In this document: positions 56,079 through 64,000 of the stretch, piece by piece | Layout of the letters: the number at the start of each line of letters is the position of its first letter | How positions within the stretch are numbered: position 1 is the first letter of the stretch | NCBI RefSeq assembly: GCF_013408655.1 | Contig: NZ_JACCBP010000001.1 | Location: forward strand, 682,001-746,000 | Direction of reading: 5' to 3' | DNA length: 64,000 bases | Source: Pigmentiphaga litoralis | GTDB lineage: Bacteria > Pseudomonadota > Gammaproteobacteria > Burkholderiales > Burkholderiaceae_B | Made by a program: the position numbers and the translations under genes | The notes under the pieces: generated by a model | What the model saw: only the letters and a program-made list of their open reading frames with translations | Told to the model about the DNA's origin: nothing | Database searches by the model: none

Positions 56079-57878
56079 ATGGGTCTCACACCAGGTTCCG
56101 ACTTTTCGCTTGCCGACTCCGTTCCGTTGGCCGAGCCCGTCAGGACGTCGACGAGCGCCTCGCGACGGCCACAGATGTTCCCGATGCTGTCCTCGGCCGA
56201 CATCGGCCGGCTGTGCCGCTTCGGCCACAAGCAGCGCTGGCCCGATGGCGCCGGTATGTTCGAGGCGGGCAATGCCGCGACCGGCATGTTGGTGCTGCTG
56301 GAAGGCAGTGTGCAGATCACGCAGTACGACGGCCTGGGGCATTACGCCGATGTTGTCGAGCAGGGCCCCGGGCAGTTCCTGGCTGAGATAGGCCAACTGG
56401 CAGGGCACCCGTCGCTGGTGTCGGGCCGCGCCATTGGCGATGTCGAAGCCCTGGTGATCGATCCGGAAAGCCTGCGGGCGCTGGTCGTGGCTGAAGCCGA
56501 TCTGGGCGAGCGGATCATGCGCGCGCTGATTTTGCGGCGGGTCGCGCTGCTCGAGACCAATACCGCGGCGCCCGTGCTGGTCGGGCCGCCGGGGCACGCG
56601 AACATGGTGCGGCTGCAGGGCTTTCTGGCGCGCAATGCGCATCCCCACGCCGAACTGGCGATGGACGATGTGACCGCGCTGAAGCTGCTCAAGGAATACG
56701 GGCCGACGGCCGATCAGTTGCCGCTGGTCGTGTGCCCGGACGGCACCGTCAAACTGAATCCGTCCGAAGCCGAGCTGGGTCGATGCCTGGGCCTGCTCCC
56801 CGATCTGTCGGGCGACAAGGTCTATGACATTGCGGTGATTGGCGCGGGCCCCGCCGGGCTGGCAACCGCGGTGTATGCGGCATCGGAAGGCCTGTCAGTG
56901 CTGGTGCTCGACGCCTACGCGTTTGGCGGGCAGGCCGGCGCCAGTGCCCGGATCGAAAACTACCTGGGTTTTCCCACCGGGATTTCGGGTCAGGCCTTGG
57001 CGGGCCGGGCCTTTGTTCAGGCCGAGAAATTCGGCGCCCGCATCGCTGTGCCGGCGGTGGTGGAAGGGCTGGACTGCAGCGCCTGCCCGCGCCGCATCTT
57101 CATTGAAGGCAATCCGACGGTGCAAGCCAAGGCTGTCGTGATCGCCAGCGGCGCGAAGTACCGGCATCTGGATGTCGAGAACTTTGCGCGCTACGACAAT
57201 GCGGGCGTGCATTACTGGGCATCGCCGATCGAAGGCAAGCTGTGCCACGCATCCGAAATCATGGTGGTCGGTGCGGGCAATTCGGCGGGCCAAGCCATCG
57301 TGTATCTGTCGAGCCAGGCCACCAAGGTGCATGTACTGGTGCGGGGCGCGTCCATGGAAGCAACCATGTCGAGCTATCTGGTCGAGCGCATCCGCGGGCT
57401 GAAAAATGTCGAAGTGCATCTGCGCACCGAGATTGTCGGTCTGACGGGCGAAGACGGTGAGCTGACCGCGGTCACCTGCCGGCATCGCGACACCGGTGAA
57501 CAGCGGCTCACCCCGGTGCGCCGTCTGTTCCTGTTCATTGGCGCGGACCCGAACACTGACTGGCTCAAGGACTGCCCGGTGGCTCGCGACAGCAAGGGCT
57601 TCATCCTGACCGGCGCGCCTTCCGAGGATCCGACGGCCCGCACGCCGTCTCCGCTGGAGACCAATCTGCCGGGCATCTTCGCGGTCGGTGATGCGCGCGC
57701 GGGGTCGACCAAACGGGTCGCGGCGGCGGTGGGCGAGGGCGCCGGGGTAGTGGCGCAGATCCATGCCTATCTGGCGACGCTGGACGAGCACGCCATGCCG
57801 ATCAAGGCGCAGGCGCCCGCGCAGGTGAAGGTGCCGGAGCAGGTAAAGGTGCCGGAGCAGGAACAGTCCAAGGTGTAG
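56079..57878 (+). CDS. Cyclic-nucleotide-domain flavoprotein, thioredoxin reductase-like without CxxC
   Basis: A 599-residue fusion. Residues 36-160 are a cyclic nucleotide-binding (CRP-like) domain with LLEGSVQI and FLAEIGQLAG. Residues about 172-240 resemble a thioredoxin fold without active cysteines (ending VVCPDGTVKLNPS). From 248 it is a thioredoxin-reductase-like flavoprotein with FAD motif IAVIGAGPAGLATAVYAA, GGQAGASARIENYLGFP, NAD motif MVVGAGNSAGQA and a C-terminal IFAVGDARAGSTKRVAAAVGEGA. Where thioredoxin reductase has CATC this one has WASP, so it cannot reduce thioredoxin the usual way. The C-terminus ends in VKVPEQ repeats. AAGGACA lies upstream of the ATG. It may be a signal-gated NAD(P)H oxidoreductase. 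Confidence 0.9.
   Translation: MGLTPGSDFSLADSVPLAEPVRTSTSASRRPQMFPMLSSADIGRLCRFGHKQRWPDGAGMFEAGNAATGMLVLLEGSVQITQYDGLGHYADVVEQGPGQFLAEIGQLAGHPSLVSGRAIGDVEALVIDPESLRALVVAEADLGERIMRALILRRVALLETNTAAPVLVGPPGHANMVRLQGFLARNAHPHAELAMDDVTALKLLKEYGPTADQLPLVVCPDGTVKLNPSEAELGRCLGLLPDLSGDKVYDIAVIGAGPAGLATAVYAASEGLSVLVLDAYAFGGQAGASARIENYLGFPTGISGQALAGRAFVQAEKFGARIAVPAVVEGLDCSACPRRIFIEGNPTVQAKAVVIASGAKYRHLDVENFARYDNAGVHYWASPIEGKLCHASEIMVVGAGNSAGQAIVYLSSQATKVHVLVRGASMEATMSSYLVERIRGLKNVEVHLRTEIVGLTGEDGELTAVTCRHRDTGEQRLTPVRRLFLFIGADPNTDWLKDCPVARDSKGFILTGAPSEDPTARTPSPLETNLPGIFAVGDARAGSTKRVAAAVGEGAGVVAQIHAYLATLDEHAMPIKAQAPAQVKVPEQVKVPEQEQSKV
57822..57857 (+). repeat. two 18-bp coding repeats at flavoprotein C-terminus
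   Basis: CAGGTGAAGGTGCCGGAG and CAGGTAAAGGTGCCGGAG are adjacent and differ at one base; they encode the QVKVPE tail just before the stop codon. Confidence 0.88.
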
Positions 57879-57920
57879 ATGTCGGCACCGCAATCGATGC
57901 CGATGTGGATGTAGCCGTCG

Positions 57921-58817
57921 CTACGATGCCGGCGTCGGCGTTGATTCCGTTGCCGTTGTCGCGGGGTCCCCGAGCAGTCCGATCAGGGCATCGACGTTCG
58001 GCGTCCGCGCACCGCGCCGCCACACCAGCCAGGTCTGCGCTTCGCGAAACGGTGATGCGAGGCGATGCGCCATCACATTCTGGCTGCCGTACATGGTATT
58101 GAGCATGCTCAAGGGAACCAGCGCCAGTCCGCCGCCAGCCGTCACGCACGCCAGCATGCCGTGGTAGGACTCCATTTCGAAGATCTTGCCCGGACGCACG
58201 CCGTCGGCCGCAAACCAGTTTTCAAAGTGCCGGCGATAGGAGCAGTTGGGCCTGAAGGCATACAGCGTCGCGCCCGCCACATCGCTGGCGCGCGCGATGG
58301 GCGCGTGCCGCTTGGGCGAAATGACGACCATCTCTTCCGGGTACACGGCAATGCCGTCGAGCAGCGGATGGCCCACTGGCCCGTCGGTGAACGCGGCGGA
58401 CAGGCGGCCTGCCAGCACGCCGTCGATCATGTCGCCTGACGGTCCGGTGGACAGGTCCAGTTCGACCTTGGGATAGCGTTGATGGAAAGCCGCCAGCACC
58501 GGCGGAATACGCACGGCTGCAGTGCTTTCCATGGCGCCCAGCGTGAAAGTGCCGCGCGGTTCGCTGCCCATCGCGGCCTGCCGGGCTTCTTCGGTCAGGT
58601 CCAGGATACGGCGGGTGTAGTCCAGGAAAGTATGGCCGACCGACGACAGGCGCAGCCGCAGCTTTTCGCGAATGAACAGGTCGACACCCAGTTCTTCTTC
58701 GAGTTGCTTGAGGCGGGTCGTGACGTTGGACGGCACACGATGCAGGCGTTTGGCCGCCGCGCTGATGCCGCCTTCTTCCGCCACGGCGCGGAACACTTCG
58801 AGTTGGGACAGGTCCAT
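57921..58817 (-). CDS. LysR-family transcriptional regulator
   Basis: A 298-residue LysR regulator. The helix-turn-helix is in [42 protein letters not shown], and the effector domain (about 88-285) includes [23 protein letters not shown]. This branch resembles the PtrR/YneJ-type regulators that sit beside the aldehyde dehydrogenase Sad (YneI) in enterobacteria, and here too it is divergent from a Sad-like gene. A perfect palindrome lies 9 bases before its ATG. It likely controls the dehydrogenase and itself. Confidence 0.94.
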   Translation of the reverse strand: MDLSQLEVFRAVAEEGGISAAAKRLHRVPSNVTTRLKQLEEELGVDLFIREKLRLRLSSVGHTFLDYTRRILDLTEEARQAAMGSEPRGTFTLGAMESTAAVRIPPVLAAFHQRYPKVELDLSTGPSGDMIDGVLAGRLSAAFTDGPVGHPLLDGIAVYPEEMVVISPKRHAPIARASDVAGATLYAFRPNCSYRRHFENWFAADGVRPGKIFEMESYHGMLACVTAGGGLALVPLSMLNTMYGSQNVMAHRLASPFREAQTWLVWRRGARTPNVDALIGLLGDPATTATESTPTPAS

Positions 58818-58825
58818 ATTCTTCC

Positions 58826-58844
58826 GGAAAGAATGTTTCTTTCC
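58826..58844. promoter_or_regulatory. perfect palindrome in LysR/aldehyde dehydrogenase divergent promoter
   Basis: GGAAAGAA-TGT-TTCTTTCC, an 8-base perfect inverted repeat within a local AT-rich stretch (58815-58860) between the LysR start at 58817 and the dehydrogenase start at 58915. It is a good candidate for the LysR operator. Confidence 0.65.
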
Positions 58845-58914
58845 TTATTTTTCAATTTTCAGGAAGGTTGCACAAGCTTATCGTGGAGCCTGACCTCTTG
58901 TTCCGGAGCTTTGC

Positions 58915-60297
58915 ATGTCGTCCACCCCTGCTTTTGCCTTGTCCATCAACCCCGCAACGGGTGAAGAGTTCGCGCGGTACCCGATCGAGTCGCAAACGGA
59001 AATTGATGCGTCCCTGAATCTGGCCGTGGCCGGCTACCGGGCCTGGAGCGCGATGCCGGTCAGCGGACGCGCCGACGTGCTGCGGCGTTTGGCGAAGGTG
59101 CTGCGCGCCGATATCGACGCCCTGGCTGCATTGGCCACCAATGAGATGGGTAAGCCGATTGCGCAGGCGAAGGCCGAAGTTGAAAAGTGCGCGGGCCTGT
59201 GCGATTGGTACGCGGAACACGGTCCCGCCATGCTGAACGATGAAAGCACCGCGATCGGCAAGGACGCCTATGTGTCCTACCTGCCGATCGGCGCCGTGCT
59301 GGCCGTCATGCCCTGGAATTTCCCGTTCTGGCAGGTGCTGCGCGGCGCGGTGCCTATCCTGTTGGGTGGCAACGCCTATGTGCTCAAGCACGCCCCGAAT
59401 GTGATGGGCTGCGCCTATGCGCTGCAGTCGGCGCTGAAGGAAGCGGGCTTGCCGGACGGGGCGTTCAGCGTACTGAATGCATCGAATGATGGCGTGTCGA
59501 TGGCCATTGCGGACCGGCGGATTGCCGCGGTGGCGGTCACGGGCAGCGTGCGCGCGGGCTCCGCCATAGCGTCGCAAGCCGGGGCGGCCCTGAAGAAGTC
59601 CGTGCTGGAATTGGGCGGCGCCGATCCCTTTATCGTATTAGCGGACGCAGACCTGGACGGCGCGGTCAAGGCGGCGGTGACGGGCCGCTTCCAGAACAAT
59701 GGCCAGATCTGCATCGCGGCCAAGCGCATCATTCTTGAAAAGCCGATTGCGCAAGCCTTTACCGAGAAGTTCGTGGCGGCGGTCAAGGCGCTGAAGGTGG
59801 GTAACCCCATGGACGCTGATACCTTCGTCGGCCCGATGGCCCGGTTCGATCTGCGGGACGAGTTGGCCGGACAGGTGCAGGCATCGATCGACGGCGGCGC
59901 GACCCTGCTGCTGGAGGGCGGCAAAGTCGATGGCAAAGGCAACTACTTTGCGCCGGTGATTCTGTCGGATGTGCGTCCGGGCATGGTCGCTTTCGACCAG
60001 GAGTTGTTTGGCCCGGTTGCTTCCCTGATCGTGGCCGAAGACGAAGAAGACGCGCTGGCCCTGGCCAACCACAGCGAATTCGGGCTGAGCGGCGCCATCT
60101 GGACCACGGATCGCGAAAAGGGCAAGGCGTTTGCGCGGCGCCTGGAAACGGGCGGCGTGTTCGTGAATGGCTTTCCGGCGTCCGATCCGCGCATCCCGAT
60201 CGGCGGCATCAAGCACAGCGGCTATGGCCGCGAGCTGTCGCACTTCGGGATGACGGAATTCCTGAATGCGCAGACGGTGTGGGTGGACCGGAAATAG
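58915..60297 (+). CDS. sad: Succinate-semialdehyde dehydrogenase, Sad/YneI type
   Basis: A 460-residue NAD(P)-dependent aldehyde dehydrogenase. The sequence SINPATGEEFARYPIES near the N-terminus, VMPWNFPFWQVLR, catalytic Glu in LELGGADPFIVL, catalytic Cys in NNGQICIAAKR and the C-terminal FVNGFPASDPRIPIGGIKHSGYGREL are typical of the short Sad (YneI) succinate-semialdehyde dehydrogenases, which feed 4-aminobutyrate carbon into the citric acid cycle. GGAG lies upstream of the ATG. It is divergent from a LysR regulator of the matching type and convergent with asparaginase. It could serve the GabT-like aminotransferase at 39.2 kb. Confidence 0.92.
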   Translation: MSSTPAFALSINPATGEEFARYPIESQTEIDASLNLAVAGYRAWSAMPVSGRADVLRRLAKVLRADIDALAALATNEMGKPIAQAKAEVEKCAGLCDWYAEHGPAMLNDESTAIGKDAYVSYLPIGAVLAVMPWNFPFWQVLRGAVPILLGGNAYVLKHAPNVMGCAYALQSALKEAGLPDGAFSVLNASNDGVSMAIADRRIAAVAVTGSVRAGSAIASQAGAALKKSVLELGGADPFIVLADADLDGAVKAAVTGRFQNNGQICIAAKRIILEKPIAQAFTEKFVAAVKALKVGNPMDADTFVGPMARFDLRDELAGQVQASIDGGATLLLEGGKVDGKGNYFAPVILSDVRPGMVAFDQELFGPVASLIVAEDEEDALALANHSEFGLSGAIWTTDREKGKAFARRLETGGVFVNGFPASDPRIPIGGIKHSGYGRELSHFGMTEFLNAQTVWVDRK

Positions 60298-60308
60298 GCA
60301 GCGGTCTG

Positions 60309-60418
60309 ACGATCGATCGCGGCCTGCAATGAGGCCGCCGTTGAATGATCGAAGGCGGCCCGCAACAAGGCAGCGGGCTAACGATCAAAGGCGGCCCGTA
60401 ACGACGCGGTGTCTTGCG
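60309..60418 (-). repeat. 36-bp tandem repeat across the asparaginase 3' end
   Basis: Three units with GATC at 60311, 60347 and 60383, an exact 36-base period. The third is the coding end of asparaginase (SLRAAFDR then stop). The other two lie beyond the stop and, read in the same frame, give LLRAAFDH and SLQAAIDR. The stop codon (TAG at 60378-60380) sits between units. Confidence 0.82.
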
Positions 60419-61442
60419 GGCCGGCCTGCAGCAGCAGGATCAGCAGCAACCGCGCCTTTTGCGCGCTCAGGTCACCGCCCGGGATCGCGCCTGCGTCGAA
60501 GGTCGTCTTGCCACCTCCGACAAAACCGTACAGCGGCCGCACCCGGCCATTCGGCACCCGTGACGTGATCACGACGGGCACGCCCCGCTTGATCGCGTGC
60601 ACTACGGCCTCGTACATCGACACATTCATATTGCCCATGCCCACGGCCTCGACCACGATGCCAGCCACACCGCGTTCCACGGCGTAGCGGATATAGGTGC
60701 CATCCGCGCCGCCATACATCGGAAAGATATCGACCTTGGGAAATGTGGTGGCCGTGACCGGCACGGTCATCCGCCGCAAGGGCGCGCGTGAAAACACCAC
60801 GCGGTCATCCCAGACTTCGCCCAGGAACCCTGCATCGCCCGACTTGAAGGTCTCGACATTGCCCGTGTGCGTCTTGGTGACGGAACGCGCGGCGTTGATC
60901 TGCTGGTTCATTGCGACCATCACCCCTTTGCCCCGCGCTTCGGGAGCGACGGCGATGCGGATGGCATTGAGCAGATTGCGCGGTCCGTCGAAGTCGGCCG
61001 CCGACGCATTGCGCTGCGCGCCGACCATGACAACGGGCTTGTCCGACACGACAGTCAGGTCCAGCCACCATGCGGTCTCTTCCATGGTGTCGGTGCCCTG
61101 TGCGAGCACAATGCCGGCGACGTCGGGCCGATCCAGTGTGTCCTGCACCCTGCGCGTGAGCGTGCCCCACCATTCCGCGTTGAAGTAGTTGGCCGACATG
61201 TTGGCGACGTTGTCGACCTCGATCTCGGCATGGGTGGCCACATCGGGGATGGTCAGCAGCAGATCGTCGCCGGTGATGGCCGGCACGATGCCACCCGTGG
61301 CCGGGTCGATCTTCATGGCGATGGTGCCGCCGGTGGCCATGAAGACCACGCGAGGCAAGGCTGTGGCCGGGCTGTCGGGAAGCATGGACACGCCGCGCAA
61401 AGCGGGCAGCAGGGTGGAAAGAGGGCGCATGAAGGCTTCCAT
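60378..61442 (-). CDS. L-asparaginase
   Basis: A 354-residue type I/II asparaginase. The first catalytic threonine is in VFMATGGTIAMKID and the second triad in GIVLAQGTDTMEETAWWLDLT; Lys is in the VMVGAQRNASAADFDG region of the family. A HTGNVETFKSGDAGFLGEV segment and the C-terminal PNGRVRPLYGFVGGG follow. It hydrolyses asparagine to aspartate and ammonia. A clear signal peptide is not visible from either possible start (61442 or 61430), so it may be cytoplasmic. Its end lies within a 36-base repeat and its upstream region is a 37-base tandem array. It is convergent with the Sad-type dehydrogenase. Confidence 0.93.
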   Translation of the reverse strand: MEAFMRPLSTLLPALRGVSMLPDSPATALPRVVFMATGGTIAMKIDPATGGIVPAITGDDLLLTIPDVATHAEIEVDNVANMSANYFNAEWWGTLTRRVQDTLDRPDVAGIVLAQGTDTMEETAWWLDLTVVSDKPVVMVGAQRNASAADFDGPRNLLNAIRIAVAPEARGKGVMVAMNQQINAARSVTKTHTGNVETFKSGDAGFLGEVWDDRVVFSRAPLRRMTVPVTATTFPKVDIFPMYGGADGTYIRYAVERGVAGIVVEAVGMGNMNVSMYEAVVHAIKRGVPVVITSRVPNGRVRPLYGFVGGGKTTFDAGAIPGGDLSAQKARLLLILLLQAGPQDTASLRAAFDR

Positions 61443-61455
61443 GAGGGGTCGGGCA

Positions 61456-61630
61456 GGTGGGCCGCGGCGGTGGCTTCAGCCGCGCGCAGGGCAGGTCAGG
61501 CAGGCGGTGACTTCGGCCGCGAGCAAGGTCATTTGGGCAGGCAGTGGCTTCAGCCGCGCACAGGGTAATTCTGGCAGGCGACAACTTCAGCCCCGCGCGG
61601 GGTGATTCGGACAGGCGGTCGATTCTAGCA
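61456..61630. repeat. 37-bp tandem array upstream of asparaginase
   Basis: CTTCAGC-like cores recur at 61474, 61511, 61548 and 61585 and CAGGCGG-like cores at 61501, 61538, 61575 and 61612, an exact 37-base period over about 4.7 diverged copies. There are no unique spacers, so it is a plain tandem repeat. It fills most of the 214-base gap between the cytochrome gene stop and the asparaginase start and so lies in the presumed leader or promoter. Confidence 0.88.
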
Positions 61631-61656
61631 AGTGCGGTCTGGCCGGCGTCCCGACG

Positions 61657-62973
61657 TCAGTGCTTCGTTTTGTCTTTCTGCAACGTCTGCCGCAGCTTGG
61701 CCACGTCGCTGGTCGTGACCGGCTTGGCCTCGTTGCCCCAGGCGCCCCGCACATAGGTCAGGGCCTGCGCAATCTGCAAATCAGTCAGGCGTTGCCCGAA
61801 GCCGGGCATGTCCTGTCGCGGCGGGCCGGTCAGGGTGACGGGGCTGCCGCCGCCTTCCAGGCTCAGGCGGATCAGGGATGTCGGATCTTTCGCCAGAACC
61901 GATGGATTGCCCGCCAGCTTGGGGTAGCGGTCCGGCACGCCACGTCCGTTGTCCTGGTGGCATTGCGCGCAGAAAGTACGATAAACCGACAATCCTATCG
62001 TCTCGCGGTCTGCCGTGCGGTCGCCGTCGGCGGGTCCGCGCGCGGTGGTGCGGGTCGCGTCGAAGGCGCCAGACGGGCGTTTGGGTGGCAGGCTCTTCAA
62101 GTATCTGGCGGCGGCGCGGTGGTCGTCTTCCGTCCAGTGCTGCAGGCTTTTTTCGATCGTTTCGACCATGCTGCCGTAGGCCGCGCTGCCATCGCCATGA
62201 CCCGTCCGGAAGAAGCGGACCAGTTCGTCTTCGCTGACGCGGCCCAGTCCCGATCCGGGGTCGCCCGTCAGGTTGGACGCATACCAGTTTTCGTTGATGG
62301 CGCCGGTCAGGTAACGCCAGGACGATTCGTCGCTGCCGCGTTCCTGGAAGCCTGCGCCGCGCGGGGTGTGGCAGGTCCCGCAGTGTCCAAGGCCCTGCAC
62401 GAGGTAGGCGCCGCGATTCCATGTCGCGTCGCGATCCGGCTTGGCTTGATACACGCCGGACGGTGCGAACGCCCATTGCCACAGGGCCAGCAGCTTGCGC
62501 TGGTTCATGGGAAAGGGCAGCGCGGTCTGGGGGGCGGGCAGGGCAACTGGCGCGACGCCATGCATCATGTAGGCGAACAGGGCGCGCATGTCGTCGTCGG
62601 TGATTTTGCTGTAGGACGTGTAGGGCATGGCGGGATAGAGCCGCTTGTTGCCGGGCGCGATGCCCTGGCGCATGACCTTGGCGAAGTCATCAAAGCTGTA
62701 GCGGCCGATGCCATAGGCGGGATCGGGCGTGACGTTGCTGCTGATGATCTCGCCAAAAGGCGTGCCCAGGCTGCGTCCGCCGGCAAAGGGCTGGCCGTTG
62801 TCACGGGCGGTGTGACAGGCGGCGCAGTCGGCAACGACCGCGAGATACTTGCCGCGGGCAATCAGTTCGGCGTCGGGACCCGCACTCGCCACTGCCGGCT
62901 TCCCGATCAGCAGGACGCCAGTGATCAGGAGGCAGAGCATGGCAAATGGAGTGGGGCGAAAAGTCATGGTCAT
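61657..62973 (-). CDS. Triheme c-type cytochrome, dehydrogenase cytochrome subunit-like
   Basis: A 438-residue exported protein with a signal peptide (about 1-29, ending AVASAGP) and three heme-binding motifs, CAACH, CGTCH and CAQCH, in three cytochrome c domains. This three-heme plan is that of the membrane-anchored cytochrome subunits of PQQ alcohol dehydrogenases and of flavin-linked gluconate/sorbitol dehydrogenases. No dehydrogenase gene is beside it. The start is the ATG at 62973 (or 62967). It follows a monoheme lipoprotein cytochrome and a CtaG-type protein, so it probably delivers electrons into an oxidase encoded beyond the right edge. Confidence 0.9.
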   Translation of the reverse strand: MTMTFRPTPFAMLCLLITGVLLIGKPAVASAGPDAELIARGKYLAVVADCAACHTARDNGQPFAGGRSLGTPFGEIISSNVTPDPAYGIGRYSFDDFAKVMRQGIAPGNKRLYPAMPYTSYSKITDDDMRALFAYMMHGVAPVALPAPQTALPFPMNQRKLLALWQWAFAPSGVYQAKPDRDATWNRGAYLVQGLGHCGTCHTPRGAGFQERGSDESSWRYLTGAINENWYASNLTGDPGSGLGRVSEDELVRFFRTGHGDGSAAYGSMVETIEKSLQHWTEDDHRAAARYLKSLPPKRPSGAFDATRTTARGPADGDRTADRETIGLSVYRTFCAQCHQDNGRGVPDRYPKLAGNPSVLAKDPTSLIRLSLEGGGSPVTLTGPPRQDMPGFGQRLTDLQIAQALTYVRGAWGNEAKPVTTSDVAKLRQTLQKDKTKH

Positions 62974-62993
62974 GTTTGTCTTGACGCCGCCGG

Positions 62994-63362
62994 TCACCGG
63001 GGCGCGTTCAGCAGGTAGGCGGCAATGTTGCGGGCGTCGGTCTCGTTGACGCCGAGGTCGGGCATTGCGCTGCGCGGGTCCAGCGCCTGGGGATGCTGGA
63101 TCCAGGCGATCAGACCGTCGGGGGTATTGGGGATATGGCCGGCAAGGTAGGCGCGGTCCCCCAGGCCTTTCAGCGAGGGGCCGACCGTGCCGTGCGCGCC
63201 CGGCACGCCGCCGATGGTGTGGCAGGCGCCGCAGCCGTAACGCGCAATGGCGTCCCGCCCGGCTTGCGGAAAGCCGTGCGTGGCGATGTCGCGTTCCGGC
63301 AGGCTGGGCTGGCACGCCGAAGCCACCAGGCACACCGCGAAAATGACCACGCGCCGTATCAT
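62994..63362 (-). CDS. Monoheme c-type cytochrome lipoprotein
   Basis: A 122-residue cytochrome c. A lipoprotein signal ends VASAC (Cys17), a single heme motif CGACH lies at 44-48 and the axial methionine is probably the one in RSAMPDLGV. It would be anchored on the periplasmic face. Its start overlaps the CtaG stop by 4 bases (ATGA), and the triheme cytochrome starts 20 bases downstream, so the three are co-transcribed. Confidence 0.92.
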   Translation of the reverse strand: MIRRVVIFAVCLVASACQPSLPERDIATHGFPQAGRDAIARYGCGACHTIGGVPGAHGTVGPSLKGLGDRAYLAGHIPNTPDGLIAWIQHPQALDPRSAMPDLGVNETDARNIAAYLLNAPR

Positions 63363-64000
63363 CGGCTTCCCCTCGCGGATCGCGCCAGCGGCACCGCATG
63401 CCCGGCGGCCAGGGCCGGCGTGCGCCGATCCAGCACGTACCGCAACGCGATGGCCAGCCCTGCCAGGAAATACGCCAGGCCGCCCGGTACCCACATGATC
63501 AGCCCGCCCAGCTGCTGGTCCTGCAACGGGTCGAACCCAAGCGCCGTGGTGGGCGTGACATAGATGGGATACCAGAGCCCCGGCGCCAGCGTCAGCAGTG
63601 CGCCAAGCGCGCCGGTGTGCAGCATGGTCGTGAAGACTGACAGCATGGCGTGGCCATCGCCGGTATGGCCACGCCGGCCCGGCAGCACTGTCCACCAGAA
63701 GAACAGTGCACTGACGAAAAAGCTGGCGTGCTGCAGGGTGTGGATGCCGGGCCGGGTCAGGGCGGCTTCGAACAGGGGCGGTGCGTGCCAGGCCCACAAG
63801 GCCAGTGCGTGGAACGCCCAGGCCACTGATGGCGACGTCATCCACCGCCAGCTGCCGCGCACGCCCGGCGCGTGCAGGCCGTGGCCGATGGCAGGCCGCC
63901 ATGACGATGGCAGGGCCCACATCCACACTGCCAGCGGCCGGCCTAATACGAGCAGGGGCGCGGCCAACAGCATCAGCACTTCGTGCTGCACCATGTGGGC
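63359..64000 (-). CDS. ctaG: CtaG-type (caa3) cytochrome oxidase assembly protein, partial
   Basis: At least 212 residues of a multi-helix CtaG protein of the caa3 oxidase type (COG3336), distinct from the CtaG/Cox11 copper chaperone. The visible part begins at HMVQHEVLMLLAAPLLVLG, which is an internal motif of the family, so the true start lies beyond the right edge. Further landmarks are LWAWHAPPLFEAAL, LQHASFFVSALFFWW and a final GGLAYFLAGLAIALRYV. The gene points to a second terminal oxidase operon upstream of it, outside the window. Confidence 0.88.
   Translation of the reverse strand, partial: AHMVQHEVLMLLAAPLLVLGRPLAVWMWALPSSWRPAIGHGLHAPGVRGSWRWMTSPSVAWAFHALALWAWHAPPLFEAALTRPGIHTLQHASFFVSALFFWWTVLPGRRGHTGDGHAMLSVFTTMLHTGALGALLTLAPGLWYPIYVTPTTALGFDPLQDQQLGGLIMWVPGGLAYFLAGLAIALRYVLDRRTPALAAGHAVPLARSARGSR

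Noticed and set aside
61456..61630. Possible CRISPR array
   Set aside because: The 37-base units are directly adjacent with no unique spacers, the copies are diverged, and no cas genes are present.

Overview
The window reads as a chromosomal segment of a high-GC (about 65 percent by eye) beta-proteobacterium of the order Burkholderiales, most likely an Alcaligenaceae member in the Bordetella/Achromobacter/Pigmentiphaga neighbourhood. This rests on four orphan Bug/TctC-type solute-binding receptors, many LysR regulators, RegB/RegA-type redox control and a cyoABCD-SURF1 oxidase operon. I see no rRNA, tRNA, phage, insertion sequence or CRISPR array. No gap between genes exceeds 300 bases. The naming is from family recognition by eye; no search was run.

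Layout. 1-5.4 kb: a LysR gene, then a divergently controlled Rieske dioxygenase pair (beta, alpha) with a Bug receptor and a second LysR gene. 5.4-8.4 kb: an ATM1-type ABC exporter fused to a degenerate histidine-kinase ATPase domain and a receiver domain. 8.6-10.8 kb: a FadR-type GntR regulator and an Ada protein that has lost all four zinc cysteines but keeps an Ada-box-like operator. 10.9-18 kb: one overlapping operon cyoA-cyoB-cyoC-cyoD-SURF1-regB-regA coding for a bo3-type ubiquinol oxidase together with its probable redox sensor. 18.1-24.3 kb: an MFS carrier and the large helicase Lhr. 24.3-26.2 kb: a lower-GC three-lipoprotein operon (CsgG, DUF4810, DUF799/GNA1162). 26.2-33.4 kb: PEP-mutase-family enzyme, two Bug receptors, two VOC proteins, a GlcG/HbpS-like protein, a GlsB-like membrane protein and two LysR regulators.

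33.4-44.2 kb is a co-directional catabolic block. In transcription order it holds Rieske dioxygenase alpha and beta, an FAD ferredoxin reductase, a [2Fe-2S] ferredoxin, a class III aminotransferase, a TPP-dependent decarboxylase-like enzyme, an aldehyde dehydrogenase, a 2-hydroxyacid dehydrogenase, a cupin dioxygenase and a Bug receptor. Together these could take up an aromatic (probably amino or 2-oxo acid bearing) compound, dihydroxylate the ring and shorten the side chain; the substrate is not identifiable from sequence. 44.4-50 kb: an AbrB-family permease, a TetR regulator, two MFS carriers and an aldo/keto reductase. 50.1-52.9 kb: an ECF42-like sigma factor with its YCII/DGPF and VOC partners. 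53-57.9 kb: a BASS-family transporter, exonuclease III with a long Lys/Ala-rich tail, a DsbA-family protein and a cyclic-nucleotide-domain flavoprotein without the thioredoxin-reductase cysteines. 57.9-64 kb: LysR, succinate-semialdehyde dehydrogenase, asparaginase, then c-type cytochromes and a truncated CtaG that open a second respiratory-oxidase cluster running off the right edge.

A theme across the window is short in-frame minisatellites (15, 18, 36 and 37 bp units) inside, at the ends of, or just beyond the stop codons of ordinary housekeeping genes.
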